DNA of 44,855 nucleotides from a bacterium (GCA_021815785.1 JAKAZS010000012.1:1-44855); one strand, 5' to 3'; shown: positions 35,244 through 44,495, counted from the stretch's first letter. Numbers and translations are program-made. The notes: generated from the sequence alone by a model not told the origin.

Positions 35244-37034
35244 ATGTTTAAAAAAATTCTCATTGCCAATCGTGGAGAAATTGCTTTACGGCTATTAACA
35301 GCTTGTAAAGAACTAAGTTGTAAAACAGCTATTATTTATGCCCAAATTGATGCTTCAAGCAATCTGCTTAATTATGCAGATGAAAATTATTTAATTCCAG
35401 GCAAGCCTATTGAAGCTTATTTAAATATTGAAGCAATTATTCAAACTGCTAAACAAAATAATATAGATGCAATTCATCCTGGGTATGGTTTTCTTTCTGA
35501 AAATTATCATTTTGCAAAAACTTGTACCGAAAATAATATTGCTTTTATTGGCCCAAACTATAACATAATCAAACAAATGGGTTCAAAAATTGAATCACGA
35601 CAGATTATGGCTAAATATAATATCCCTATGGTACCAGGTACCATTACTGCTATCACCAATATTGATGAGGTAAAGGCTTTTGCGCAAACATACAATTACC
35701 CTATTGCCTGTAAGGCATCTGGTGGTGGAGGCGGACGTGGCTTTGTCCTGATTAACCAGGAAGATGAAATAGAATCGGCTCTAAAAAAGGCTAGCAGTGA
35801 AAGTTTAAGATATTTTGGTAGCAGTGATATATATCTTGAAAAATATTTTAAAGAAGCTAAACATATTGAAGTACAGATAATGGCCGATAACTATGGCAAT
35901 ATTATAACGCTTGGTGAGCGTGATTGCTCAACGCAAAGGCGTCATCAAAAATTAATTGAGGAAAGCCCAGCCGCTAGCATTAGTCCCAGCGTAAGAAAAA
36001 CACTTCACGAAACGGCAATCAAAATTGCCAAATCTATTAATTACAATAATATTGGTACTATAGAATTTTTAGTAGCTAGCGATAAAATTTATTTTTTAGA
36101 AGTTAATAGCCGTATTCAAGTTGAACACCCCGTAACCGAGGTAACTACCCGTATCGACATTGCTAAAGAACAAATAAAGCTAGCTAGCGGTGAAAAACTC
36201 CAATATTCACAAAACATAATACCAGCTGGACATGGTATTGAATTTAGAATCAATGCGGAAAATCCATATGCAAATTTCCAGCCTAATTTTGGTAGAATTG
36301 ACAGCTTCACAGTTCCCCAGCAACCATTTGTCAGAGTCGATACCCATTGCCATAATAATTATGAAATCACCCCATATTTTGACTCGCTGCTAGCTAAATT
36401 AGTTATTTGGGGTAAAGATCGTAATGAAGCCATTGAGCGCAGTAAAATTGCTCTAGATAACTTTCAAATTACGGGTATTGAAACAACACTTGATTTTCAC
36501 CGCAAGATTATTGACGATAAAATTTTTATTGACGATAAAATTTTTACTTCATATGTAGAAACCGAATTTATCCATTTATTTAAAAGTAATTCGGATCAAA
36601 ACAAACCTAGTCAAACAGCCTCAAAAACTTTAACGGCTAATACGCCTGACATTATTACACAATCGGGTCAATCGACTCAATTAGCCAATAGTAAAAGTTT
36701 TAGAGTTAAAGTGGATAATGAAATATTTAATGTCGAAATAGCTGAAATTAAATCCTCAAAAACTCCAGCAAAATTTAAACAAAATAAAATCAATCATTTT
36801 ACCAAACCGTTAGACGAAGAAATAATATCGGTTAAAATGCCCGGCTTAATCAAAAATATACTTGTAAAATCGGGCGACATCATTAAAGCTGGTCAAAAAT
36901 TACTGGTAATTGAAGCCATGAAAATGGAATCCGAAATTGTAGCCAACCATGATGGTCAAGTTGACGAAATTCTGGTTAAACCTGATGAAACAGTTGATGG
37001 CAATGCTACATTAATGAAAATTAAAATGCTATGA
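35244..37034 (+). CDS. Biotin carboxylase fused to a biotinyl carrier domain
   Basis: A 596-aa protein with a biotin carboxylase (~1-445) and a C-terminal BCCP lipoyl-like domain (~525-596). Motifs: KILIANRGEIALRL, HPGYGFLSEN, the ATP-grasp CKASGGGGGRGF (~156-167), ERDCSTQRRHQK, EFLVASDKIYFLEVNSRIQVEHP. Biotinylation site is Lys560 in EAMKME. This layout matches the alpha subunit of propionyl/methylcrotonyl/acyl-CoA carboxylase or PycA. No carboxyltransferase gene is in the window. An 18-base tandem duplication adds IDDKIF at 429-434, after ~423-428. It overlaps ispF by 4 bases (ATGA). The accepted substrate is not decidable. Confidence 0.9.
   Translation: MFKKILIANRGEIALRLLTACKELSCKTAIIYAQIDASSNLLNYADENYLIPGKPIEAYLNIEAIIQTAKQNNIDAIHPGYGFLSENYHFAKTCTENNIAFIGPNYNIIKQMGSKIESRQIMAKYNIPMVPGTITAITNIDEVKAFAQTYNYPIACKASGGGGGRGFVLINQEDEIESALKKASSESLRYFGSSDIYLEKYFKEAKHIEVQIMADNYGNIITLGERDCSTQRRHQKLIEESPAASISPSVRKTLHETAIKIAKSINYNNIGTIEFLVASDKIYFLEVNSRIQVEHPVTEVTTRIDIAKEQIKLASGEKLQYSQNIIPAGHGIEFRINAENPYANFQPNFGRIDSFTVPQQPFVRVDTHCHNNYEITPYFDSLLAKLVIWGKDRNEAIERSKIALDNFQITGIETTLDFHRKIIDDKIFIDDKIFTSYVETEFIHLFKSNSDQNKPSQTASKTLTANTPDIITQSGQSTQLANSKSFRVKVDNEIFNVEIAEIKSSKTPAKFKQNKINHFTKPLDEEIISVKMPGLIKNILVKSGDIIKAGQKLLVIEAMKMESEIVANHDGQVDEILVKPDETVDGNATLMKIKML
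36510..36545 (+). repeat. 18-bp perfect tandem duplication in the biotin carboxylase gene
   Basis: ATTGACGATAAAATTTTT occurs twice head to tail (36510-36527 and 36528-36545), giving the in-frame peptide IDDKIF twice. Being perfect at the DNA level, it looks recent. Confidence 0.9.
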
Positions 37035-37507
37035 AAATTGGTATTGGCTATGACGTCCATCAATTAGTGCCCAATCGGAAATTTATTATTGGTGGTATCG
37101 AAATTGAATATGAAAAAGGTATTCTTGGTCACTCTGATGGCGATGTGCTAACCCACGCAATTATCAATGCTTTACTTGGAGCGATGGGACTTGGTGATAT
37201 TGGTCAATATTTTCCCTCCAGTGATATACATTATCATAATATTCTAAGTACAAATCTCCTAAAAGAAATAAAAGCTCTTTTAGATCAAAATCAATATCAA
37301 ATTGTAAATATTGATACCATAATAATTTGTCAAAACCCCAAGCTAAGCCCTTACTACCAAAGCATTAAACATAACCTGGCTCAAGTTTTAAATATGCCAA
37401 TTGCCGATATTAATATAAAATCTACAACTACTGATAATTTAGGAGTTATTGGACAAGGTTTAGGAATTGCGGCTCAGGCTATAACGCTATTAGCAAAGAC
37501 AATATAA
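37031..37507 (+). CDS. ispF: 2-C-methyl-D-erythritol 2,4-cyclodiphosphate synthase
   Basis: A 158-aa enzyme of the MEP isoprenoid pathway. The zinc ligands Asp8 and His10 lie in GIGYDVHQL, and GHSDGDVLTHAIINALLGA (~34-52) gives the third. QNPKLSPY and STTTDNLGVIGQGLGIAAQA at the C-terminus are also typical. Normal length. The ATG lies in the stop region of the upstream gene (ATGA), so the two are translationally coupled. Gap 37508-37744 shows no gene. Confidence 0.96.
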   Translation: MKIGIGYDVHQLVPNRKFIIGGIEIEYEKGILGHSDGDVLTHAIINALLGAMGLGDIGQYFPSSDIHYHNILSTNLLKEIKALLDQNQYQIVNIDTIIICQNPKLSPYYQSIKHNLAQVLNMPIADINIKSTTTDNLGVIGQGLGIAAQAITLLAKTI

Positions 37508-37744
37508 ACTTGCCGTCAGCTAGTTTACGACAAAACTAATCATTGAAAAAACACCAATCATTTTATTGCATTTTACTACATCAGTTAATAAATTTATAAA
37601 CAACAAAGTAATACTTTGAGTTTAAATACTTTTAAAGATGTTAAAATTTAATCTTCAAATATGTCTAAATCACGCAAATCCTCATTTAAATATATCTATT
37701 ACTGGGTATTAATTAACTAGTTAATAAATTATGAAAGTCAAAAA

Positions 37745-39235
37745 ATGAAATTATGTAAAATATGTAAAAGATCATTTAGGGATTCAACTAACAGTTGTCC
37801 ATTTGATGGTAATTTGTTGGAATTTATTAATGACCCGTTAATTGGTGCTTTAATTAATGAAAAATATGTATTAGAAGATTTGATTGGTGAAGGTGCCAGT
37901 AGTACAGTATACAAAGCAACCAGGTTACTGATTGGGCAAGACGTAGCCGTTAAAATTCTCAACTATCCAGTTCAGGCAACTGCTCCATCTTTAGCTAAGT
38001 TTTTTCGCGAAGTAACGGCAACTTCACGAATTCGGCATCAAAATATCGTAACCGTATTTGAATCAGGCTTAACCGATGATAATAAACCCTTTATGGTCAT
38101 GGAATATCTTGAAGGCAATACCTTGTCAAGAACACTGGCTGAAAACGATACAATGTCAATTTCTCGAGTAATTGACATTGTTGGTCAGATAGCCAGAGGT
38201 TTAAATGAAGCCCATCAGGCTGGTATAATTCACAAAGATATAAAACCTGCCAATATTCTTTTATCCAGTTCTAATTCAAATAATGATTTTGTTAAAATTG
38301 TTGATTTTGGTATTGCCGAATTAAACGATGTAAGTTTAATTCGGTCGGGCACCCAAAAAATTGTAGGGTCACCAGCTTATATGTCACCAGAACAATGTAA
38401 AGGTACTGAAGTTGACTTTAAAACCGATATTTATGCAACCGGAATTTTAACTTTTGAATTATTAACTGGCAAAAGACCATTTTCCGCAAACGATATTATC
38501 AAACTCATGCAAATGCACATTAGTGATCCAATCCCCAATATTTATGATTTCGATGCAAAATTCAAGAATTACCCTGAGTTAAATAATGTAATTAAACAAT
38601 CTTTGGCAAAGTCTAAAAATGATCGCCAAAACTCGGTACTCGAATTTTTTGAACAGTTAGAGGCCAGTATTAAAATGCCTAGCCCTAACTACAGCAAATT
38701 AAATTCCCCTAAAGCTGAGCGCGAAAGAAGAGTCAATGTTAATAATGATGACCCAAGTGAACCCGATTTGTATTCGGCCGATTTTTACGATATTCCCATT
38801 GAAGAAAGATTAATTGAATTAGCTGACCCGGTTAAAACCTTAGAATTTAATCCTCTCAATAATAATAATGAAGGCATTGAAGTATCTAAAATAATGCGGG
38901 AAATAATTGTTCAGGCTAAACATAATAAGGATGATCAAAAAGCCAATTTAGATAAACTGGATATTAATAAAACCATAGCTTCAACGCCTAACGAAAATGT
39001 AATCCATGATTTAGGGAGTAAACTGGAATTAAAACATTTAAATCAATCAGTCCAAACAACTGATCAGTTAAAACAGTGGCATGCCAATAAAATCTCATCG
39101 CAATCACATTTATCCGATATGAAAAAGGCGTTTCAACAAGAAAAAAAAGCTAAACCCATTTTAACCAATATTATCTTTGTTATTTTAGCCATTATGGTTT
39201 TTCTTATCTTAAAATTTGTCCTGCACAGTTTTTAA
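37745..39235 (+). CDS. Membrane-anchored Ser/Thr protein kinase with zinc ribbon
   Basis: A 496-aa Hanks-type kinase. An N-terminal zinc-ribbon half-motif CKICKR with CPFDG (Cys4, Cys7, Cys18) precedes the kinase. Kinase signatures: glycine loop GEGASSTVYKA (48-58), Lys70 (VAVK), catalytic loop HKDIKPANIL (163-172, Asp165), DFG at 187-189, and SPAYMSPEQ (209-217) for APE. A ~170-residue linker leads to a C-terminal membrane helix (~470-494). The HxD residue is HKD, not HRD. No PASTA or sensor domain follows, and no phosphatase gene is adjacent. The target is unknown; a response to envelope or metal state is only a guess. Confidence 0.9.
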   Translation: MKLCKICKRSFRDSTNSCPFDGNLLEFINDPLIGALINEKYVLEDLIGEGASSTVYKATRLLIGQDVAVKILNYPVQATAPSLAKFFREVTATSRIRHQNIVTVFESGLTDDNKPFMVMEYLEGNTLSRTLAENDTMSISRVIDIVGQIARGLNEAHQAGIIHKDIKPANILLSSSNSNNDFVKIVDFGIAELNDVSLIRSGTQKIVGSPAYMSPEQCKGTEVDFKTDIYATGILTFELLTGKRPFSANDIIKLMQMHISDPIPNIYDFDAKFKNYPELNNVIKQSLAKSKNDRQNSVLEFFEQLEASIKMPSPNYSKLNSPKAERERRVNVNNDDPSEPDLYSADFYDIPIEERLIELADPVKTLEFNPLNNNNEGIEVSKIMREIIVQAKHNKDDQKANLDKLDINKTIASTPNENVIHDLGSKLELKHLNQSVQTTDQLKQWHANKISSQSHLSDMKKAFQQEKKAKPILTNIIFVILAIMVFLILKFVLHSF

Positions 39236-39250
39236 CAACTTTAAGCATTA

Positions 39251-39351
39251 TTCAAACAATCTGCCCAATAATAACAACAGTATCGTTTTTTGAAAATCAT
39301 AACGGGGCTAACTATATTAATTCAAACAATCTGACCATTTATGACAACAGT
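39251..39351 (-). repeat. Relic duplicate of the nagA 3' end
   Basis: 39251-39281 repeats 39321-39351 at exactly 70 bases offset, 27 of 31 matching. Read on the minus strand in the nagA frame, the copy gives TVVIIGQIV-stop against the real end TVVINGQIV-stop. It is a broken remnant after the nagA stop, without a start or a long open frame. The rest of 39236-39321 holds nothing else. Confidence 0.75.
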
Positions 39352-40425
39352 TTTGATTTCTAAATTGGTTTTATCCCATAAAATCAAGTCAGCACATTTG
39401 TCTTGAGCAATAACACCAATATAATCTAAATTATTAAGAACTCTGGCACAATTATACGAAGCCATCATAATAGCTTGCTGAAAACTACAGATATTCCATT
39501 CAACTAAATTACGCACACCTTGACTTAAAGTAATGGATGAGCCAACCAAACCACCGCCGCTAGTGCCAACCGTAGCACAATCTGTAACTAAAATGACATT
39601 ATTTATGCCTTTTGTCTTTATGACAAGTTTAATGATATTTTTATCTAAATGCAAACCATCTGGAATTAGTGCACAGGTAACGTTCTGCGCCAAAAGTGCA
39701 GCTGTCACTAACCCCGGATTGCGATGATGTATTGAAGGCATCGCATTGAATAAATGGGTTACTAAATTAACACCATGGCTAAAAGCCAAATTAGCGTCAG
39801 CCAGGCTAGCGTTAGAATGACCAAGCGATACGGTAACACCAATACTTTGTAAAAACTTAGTTACGCTTAATTCGGGGTCGTTTTCACAGGCAATCGTCAT
39901 AATCTTAATATTAGCTTGCTGACAAAGTCGTTGGGCTATATTCAGGCTTGGTTTAAGGATAAATTCACGCGGATGAACACCACAACGATCTATAGATATA
40001 AATGGACCTTCCAGATGAATACCTAATACACGATTACAAACCTTATCATTAAAAACCTTTAGCGAATCCAAACAATACAGCGCTAAAAAATTAATCCCTT
40101 GCTCTAAATTTGTTATTTCATCGGTAATTAAGGTAGGCAGGAAACTAGTACAGCCATTTCTTGCTAAATCCTCACACATACGGACAAAATCAGCCTGATT
40201 TGGCTTAGTCCATAAATTACAGATATTATTACCATTAAACTGTAAGTCAATTAATCCAGGAGTTACATAAAAATTTTCACAGTCAATTATTGGTGTATTA
40301 TCACTTACTGTTAAAGAATTAACCGGTTCAATGCTTTGAATAAATCCATCGCTAATCAATAAATTAGCTTTAAACTCTTCAATAGGCGAAATTACCTGAG
40401 CATTTTTTAAAATAAGTCTAGACAT
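39322..40425 (-). CDS. nagA: N-acetylglucosamine-6-phosphate deacetylase
   Basis: A 367-aa amidohydrolase recycling GlcNAc-6-P to GlcN-6-P, as in wall-sugar recovery. Motifs: GLIDLQFNGNN (~58-68, the Q-x-N-G form of the first site), GIHLEGPF (~144-151, metal Glu), GHSNAS (~202-207), HLFNAMPSIHHRNPG (~224-238), IPDGLHLD and LVTDCAT (~282-288). Slightly shorter than E. coli NagA (382). The 5' end is 22 bases after tRNA-Ala on the same strand, with no clear own promoter, so it may be read from the tRNA transcript. Confidence 0.93.
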   Translation of the reverse strand: MSRLILKNAQVISPIEEFKANLLISDGFIQSIEPVNSLTVSDNTPIIDCENFYVTPGLIDLQFNGNNICNLWTKPNQADFVRMCEDLARNGCTSFLPTLITDEITNLEQGINFLALYCLDSLKVFNDKVCNRVLGIHLEGPFISIDRCGVHPREFILKPSLNIAQRLCQQANIKIMTIACENDPELSVTKFLQSIGVTVSLGHSNASLADANLAFSHGVNLVTHLFNAMPSIHHRNPGLVTAALLAQNVTCALIPDGLHLDKNIIKLVIKTKGINNVILVTDCATVGTSGGGLVGSSITLSQGVRNLVEWNICSFQQAIMMASYNCARVLNNLDYIGVIAQDKCADLILWDKTNLEIKTVVINGQIV

Positions 40426-40447
40426 TAACCGATTCTATTAAAAAATT

Positions 40448-40520
40448 TGGAGGCTAGCGGAATCGAACCGCTGACCTTCTCCGTGCAAAAGAGACGCTCT
40501 ACCAACTGAGCCAAGCCCCC
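40448..40520 (-). tRNA. tRNA-Ala (UGC anticodon)
   Basis: 73 nt on the minus strand. It folds to a cloverleaf: acceptor GGGGGCT with AGCCTCC (one G-U), D-arm GGCTCAGTTGGTAGAGC, anticodon loop CTTTTGCACGG (anticodon TGC) and T-arm with GGTTCGATTCC. Discriminator base A. No genomic CCA is encoded. Confidence 0.96.
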
Positions 40521-40557
40521 ACTATTAAATATTTCTGGTCAAACATAACAAATTAAC

Positions 40558-40631
<74 letters not shown>

Positions 40632-40642
40632 TTATAAAAAAA

Positions 40643-40651
40643 ATTTTAGCA
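40643..40651 (-). promoter_or_regulatory. Extended -10 element of the tRNA-Ile/tRNA-Ala/nagA unit
   Basis: TGCTAAAAT on the minus strand lies 11 bases before the tRNA-Ile 5' end, with an A/T run between them. No good -35 is visible. The 337-base gap 40632-40968 also contains TTGACA at 40790-40795 on the plus strand without a matching -10; no gene is seen in it. Confidence 0.4.
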
Positions 40652-40968
40652 CTAAACGCTTAAAATTTCTACTTTAAAGCCAAACATACCTGAATATTAA
40701 GTAATAAAATGTTAAGAAGTTAACGGTTAAAAGATTGAAAAAATATTAAGCTTCAAACAGTTTAATAAAAAGTTAAAAATCTGCACCAATTGACAGATTT
40801 AAGCGATTCAACCGGAACTTTAAGTAATTATCAACCGTCTAAAATTATATAGTATACACATGTCAAGGGAAAATGCATATTACTTTATCTTGAACCCTTT
40901 AACTGTAAGCCAGTTAGCGAAAAAACCAAATTTATTTAAGAAATTTAAAAAATTCTAAGAAGGTCAAA

Positions 40969-41943
40969 ATGGAAGACAATTATAATACAATCGAATTTAA
41001 TAATTTTGAGACTATAAATCAAGATTTAGGATTTACTGTTGAAGAAGATGAAAACAGCGATTTTGAGCCCGATTTAGAACCAATAACGGCCATCCATGCC
41101 CAAGCTAATACCGAAGAAGCCATTCAGGTTTACTTACGTAATATTGGCAAAGAAAAATTACTTAATCAAGCTGAAGAAATCGAATTAGCTAAACTTATTC
41201 TCCAAGGTAATAGTCAGGCTAAGCAAAAATTAGTTCAGTCCAATTTAAGATTAGTAGTCAGTGTGGCTAAACGTTATCAACACCGTGGTTTACCCTTATT
41301 AGACCTTATTCAAGAAGGTAATTTAGGCTTAATTAAAGCTGCCGAACGCTTTGATCCCAACCGTGGTTTTAAGTTTTCAACTTATGCTACCTGGTGGATC
41401 AAACAAAGTATAACCCGAGCTATTGCCAATAAGTCTCAAACCATAAGGTTACCGATTCATGTGGTCGAAAGACTTAATGTTATCAATAAAACCACTTATC
41501 AATTAACCCAGGAATTAGGGCGTAAACCAAGTATTGAAGAATTATCCAAATACTTAAACTTAAGCATCAAAAAATTAGAAACAATTTTAAATGCTACCAA
41601 TACTCCTTTAAGCCTAGATGCTATTTATGGTCAAGGGGATGAAGATAGCAGTTTAAAAAATCTGGTTGAGGATTTATCAACGAGCAAGCCAGATTTATTA
41701 ACTGAAAACAATTTGCTACTTAAAGACATCCACAATGTCTTAAAAAATCTTGGCCCACGTGAGCGAGACATTATCGTTTTAAGATTTGGCCTGGACAATG
41801 GTATTAATCGTACCTACGAAGAAGTTGGCCGAATGGTTGGTATAACCCGCGAACGAACCCGTCAAATCGAATTAAAAGCCTTACGCACTCTAAAACAACT
41901 AAGTAAAGTTCGTGATTTACGGGACTATATCAATGACAATTAA
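40969..41943 (+). CDS. rpoD: RNA polymerase sigma-70 factor, RpoD/SigA group
   Basis: A 324-aa sigma factor with region 1.2 ([16 protein letters not shown], ~46-61), region 2 ([15 protein letters not shown], ~88-102, [34 protein letters not shown]), region 3 ([10 protein letters not shown] onward) and region 4.2 ([20 protein letters not shown], ~285-304). Length is short for a primary sigma (no long region 1.1), like cyanobacterial SigA/SigB-type and group 2 factors. The N-terminal ~45 residues are acidic. AAGG lies about 7 bases before the ATG. Whether it is the housekeeping factor or a group 2 relative cannot be settled here. Confidence 0.93.
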   Translation: MEDNYNTIEFNNFETINQDLGFTVEEDENSDFEPDLEPITAIHAQANTEEAIQVYLRNIGKEKLLNQAEEIELAKLILQGNSQAKQKLVQSNLRLVVSVAKRYQHRGLPLLDLIQEGNLGLIKAAERFDPNRGFKFSTYATWWIKQSITRAIANKSQTIRLPIHVVERLNVINKTTYQLTQELGRKPSIEELSKYLNLSIKKLETILNATNTPLSLDAIYGQGDEDSSLKNLVEDLSTSKPDLLTENNLLLKDIHNVLKNLGPRERDIIVLRFGLDNGINRTYEEVGRMVGITRERTRQIELKALRTLKQLSKVRDLRDYINDN

Positions 41944-41955
41944 CTAGTTCTTTAT

Positions 41956-42393
41956 TTAAAACTTAATTTCCTGAATAATATTATCTTTAACTAAAATTTC
42001 ACCTGATTCTAATCTTTGATACAAATCATCACCTAGCCTTACCTGCACGGGGCTTTCCACCGTAAACTGCGTAACGACTGAGCCAATAGGCATTTCAAAT
42101 AAAACCTGTTTGCGGTTGAGCAATTCATCACGCATTTGGGTTAAACGTTGTTTTTCTGCTACAGCTTGCGCTTTCACATTGTCAATTTGACTTTTTGACT
42201 CAAGCGCAGTTGCCGGGGTAGCTTTTTTCTCAATTTCGGTAGAAATTCGTCTTACTTCAAAATCTATTTGCTGAATAACTGTTTCATATTGTTGAATTTG
42301 GCGGTTAAGATCGTTACTAACCTGGTTTTTAAAATTTTCGGTCACTATTACTTTCACATTTACATGACGTAACAGTTGAATAGCTTCAACCAT
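41956..42393 (-). CDS. YlqD-family protein
   Basis: A 145-aa protein with a central coiled coil (~24-95, rich in Gln, Glu, Lys) and a C-terminal beta-rich part with VTQFTVESPVQVRLGDDLYQ (~106-125) ending GEILVKDNIIQEIKF. This matches the YlqD family (Bacillus and cyanobacterial homologues), whose role is unknown. It converges on the sigma gene with only 12 bases between. The first codon is ATG with no strong ribosome-binding site. Confidence 0.8.
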   Translation of the reverse strand: MVEAIQLLRHVNVKVIVTENFKNQVSNDLNRQIQQYETVIQQIDFEVRRISTEIEKKATPATALESKSQIDNVKAQAVAEKQRLTQMRDELLNRKQVLFEMPIGSVVTQFTVESPVQVRLGDDLYQRLESGEILVKDNIIQEIKF

Positions 42394-42629
42394 TTATTCT
42401 TTACAACCCCCCAAGCATAACGTTAATTTACCAATATCATTTAAGCTTAATTATCTATAAAACTAACTAAATTTTAAATAGCCAATTTTAAAAGAATTAA
42501 TAAAGTTTACCAGAATTAAGCATTTTTTTAAAAGCAACTTAATTAATTTAACACTTTACATCAAGGAAATAGACTATAATTTAAATATAAAGTTTTTTAA
42601 TTACCATAAATCAATTTACTTTTAACTTA

Positions 42630-42714
42630 CCCTGTGTTTTCCTTGGCATCCCATACTATTTATCTCCCTTAAAAATATCTTTTAAATTGCCCCCCTTGTT
42701 TTCTTTGGTAGCCC
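42630..42714. repeat. Imperfect direct repeat before the secreted paralogues
   Basis: 42630-42653 begins CCCTGTGTTTTCCTTGG, and about 61 bases later 42692-42714 reads CCCCTTGTTTTCTTTGG; both end in CCCA. The rest of the 346-base gap 42394-42739 is AT-rich with no gene. The repeat could be a leader element or a remnant of an older duplication of the paralogue upstream region. Confidence 0.4.
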
Positions 42715-42739
42715 AGATTTCATTATTAATGAAAATGTT

Positions 42740-43540
42740 ATGTTAAAACCAAAATATTGTTTATTATTTAGCTTATTGTTATGGTCAAGCTTATCATTGA
42801 AAGCCTTGGCCACAACTTTAGTACTCTATCAACAGTCGCAAATAGCTGGTAATGTAATTGCTTACCTAAATGATAATTTTTTACTTATTAATGTACCCAA
42901 ATCCAAACTTTGGTATTTAACAAATCAAGCCCAAGAATCCATAACCGTTTTTAATGAAGTTAATAAGTTAAGCTATTCATGTACTTATAAACATTTTCAT
43001 GGTTCAGTAGCCCTAAGAGCTTCAAGCTATTTTAGCAAGCCTTTACAAAGATATAATTGGCATATAAATAATAAATTAGTCTTAATCAATAAAATGCCTT
43101 GCAAATTGGCTAATATTAAAATCAATCAAAATAATAAATCAGATAATCTTGCCAATGATTTTGAGCCATTATCTACCTTATTAATTAATAAGCCTCAGCC
43201 AAAATCACCATCAACCATACTAAATTCAGATAAAGACATAATCAAAGAAGTAAAATGCAATATTAGTAATGCACCAAAATTAAATTCAAGTGAATCTTAT
43301 TTTATTAGCTTAATTTTTGGTTTACCAAATCTTGATAATTACCCAATCAGCTCAACTATGTACTATAAAGATGGCAAAATCAGTAAATTTATTGAAACCA
43401 CTAAAACTACAACTACCAACAACAGTTTAGAAACCATTTTACCAAAACTTAAATTTCAAACAGTTAAAACCGAATCCAAAGTTTACAACCTTTCTAGGGA
43501 AATTAGCCCAATGGTAAAAGATATGTTAGGAATTGAATGA
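42740..43540 (+). CDS. Secreted protein of unknown function, copy 1
   Basis: A 266-aa protein with a signal peptide (LLFSLLLWSSLSL, cleavage likely after ALA, ~24). Not recognised. The first half has a repeated strand pattern: IAGNVIAYLNDNFLLINVPKSK (~36-57), then SITVFNEVNKLSY and a basic YKHFHGSVALRAS. The second half is Asn/Lys/Ser-rich. It aligns along its length with the next gene, sharing the positions G-x-x-I-x-Y-x-N, N-x-P-x-x-K-x-W and A-x-R-A. Few cysteines. The role is unknown; periplasmic or surface location is inferred. Confidence 0.65.
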   Translation: MLKPKYCLLFSLLLWSSLSLKALATTLVLYQQSQIAGNVIAYLNDNFLLINVPKSKLWYLTNQAQESITVFNEVNKLSYSCTYKHFHGSVALRASSYFSKPLQRYNWHINNKLVLINKMPCKLANIKINQNNKSDNLANDFEPLSTLLINKPQPKSPSTILNSDKDIIKEVKCNISNAPKLNSSESYFISLIFGLPNLDNYPISSTMYYKDGKISKFIETTKTTTTNNSLETILPKLKFQTVKTESKVYNLSREISPMVKDMLGIE

Positions 43541-43591
43541 TTTTTTATTATTGGTATTAGTTTTTTTTAGAATTTGCTTATTATCTAAGTA

Positions 43592-44344
43592 ATGAAAAAA
43601 AAAAATTATATTTTAATGGATAAATTATTTTGGCTATTAATTTGTAGCTTAATGATTAACGTTAACGCAACAGCTAAGCAATACATTTATCTTGAACAAA
43701 AAGCTAAAGTCTGTGGGCGTAGCATTATTTACTTTAACAATAATGTTTTAATCTTAAATATGCCCGAAATTAAAATTTGGGTTATCGCCTATGCCGATAA
43801 TGATGAAATTACTGTTATTAATGCTAAAGATAAATTATTTTTCAAAGCCAAATATACAAAATATCAGGGTAATTTTGCCCAAAGGGCAAATAACAGTTTC
43901 TGGAAAAATACAAACACCACTAATTGGTTTAAATTAGCTTCATGCAGCTGCGATAATTTCCCTTGTCTTAAATTAGTCAAAATAAGTAAAGAACAAAATT
44001 TTACCCAAGTTTCAACATCAGTTTTGCTTAATGATAAAATTAATTTTAAAAGTGTGGAGTGTTATGTAATCGAGAATAAAAATTTATCGATATCTCAAAG
44101 TGCTGTTATTAGCAATGCCTATGGCTTAAAGAATCTTAAACAACTGCCTATTGAAGCCAATCTAAATTATCCAGATCATTCAACTTCTTCATTACTGCTA
44201 ACTTTTAAAACCAAACTTATTGATAGTGATATTGAACAGAGAATTAACAGTGATACTTACAGACAAGTTAAAGGTGAAATGGGCGTATATGATCTTAAAA
44301 CCAATTTAACGGGAACTTTAAAAGATTTTCTCGACCTTAAATAA
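43592..44344 (+). CDS. Secreted protein of unknown function, copy 2
   Basis: A 250-aa paralogue of the preceding protein with a signal peptide (KLFWLLICSLMINV, cleavage likely after ATA). VCGRSIIYFNNNVLILNMPEIK (~38-59) and ITVINAKDKLFFKAKYTKYQG match copy 1. It has more Cys (CSCDNFPC, ~120-127) than copy 1 and a C-terminal DLKTNLTGTLKDFLDLK. No ribosome-binding site is seen before the ATG; Met9 is an alternative start. 51 bases separate it from copy 1. The end overlaps by 8 bases the converging small ORF. Confidence 0.65.
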   Translation: MKKKNYILMDKLFWLLICSLMINVNATAKQYIYLEQKAKVCGRSIIYFNNNVLILNMPEIKIWVIAYADNDEITVINAKDKLFFKAKYTKYQGNFAQRANNSFWKNTNTTNWFKLASCSCDNFPCLKLVKISKEQNFTQVSTSVLLNDKINFKSVECYVIENKNLSISQSAVISNAYGLKNLKQLPIEANLNYPDHSTSSLLLTFKTKLIDSDIEQRINSDTYRQVKGEMGVYDLKTNLTGTLKDFLDLK

Positions 44345-44495
44345 TTTCATCAAACATAGTGCAATGCATACTTATACTATTTACTTGGTCGGCGGTTAAC
44401 GGTTGGGGTAATTTATCAGTTGGTGAATTTAATACATCGTAAATTTCCTGGCGGACATTAATATAGTGGTTATAGTTAAAGTCAAAATAAGGCAT
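44337..44495 (-). CDS. Small 52-aa protein coupled to the edge gene
   Basis: A 52-codon ORF starts MPYFDFNYNHYINVRQEI and ends TMFDEII. Its ATG overlaps the stop of the upstream gene by one base (TAATG), as in the dabB/dabA pair, which favours real translation. Not recognised; no signal peptide or membrane segment. Possible roles are a partner, chaperone or inhibitor of the upstream protein, but this is inference. It overlaps the 3' end of the converging gene by 8 bases. Confidence 0.55.
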   Translation of the reverse strand: MPYFDFNYNHYINVRQEIYDVLNSPTDKLPQPLTADQVNSISMHCTMFDEII

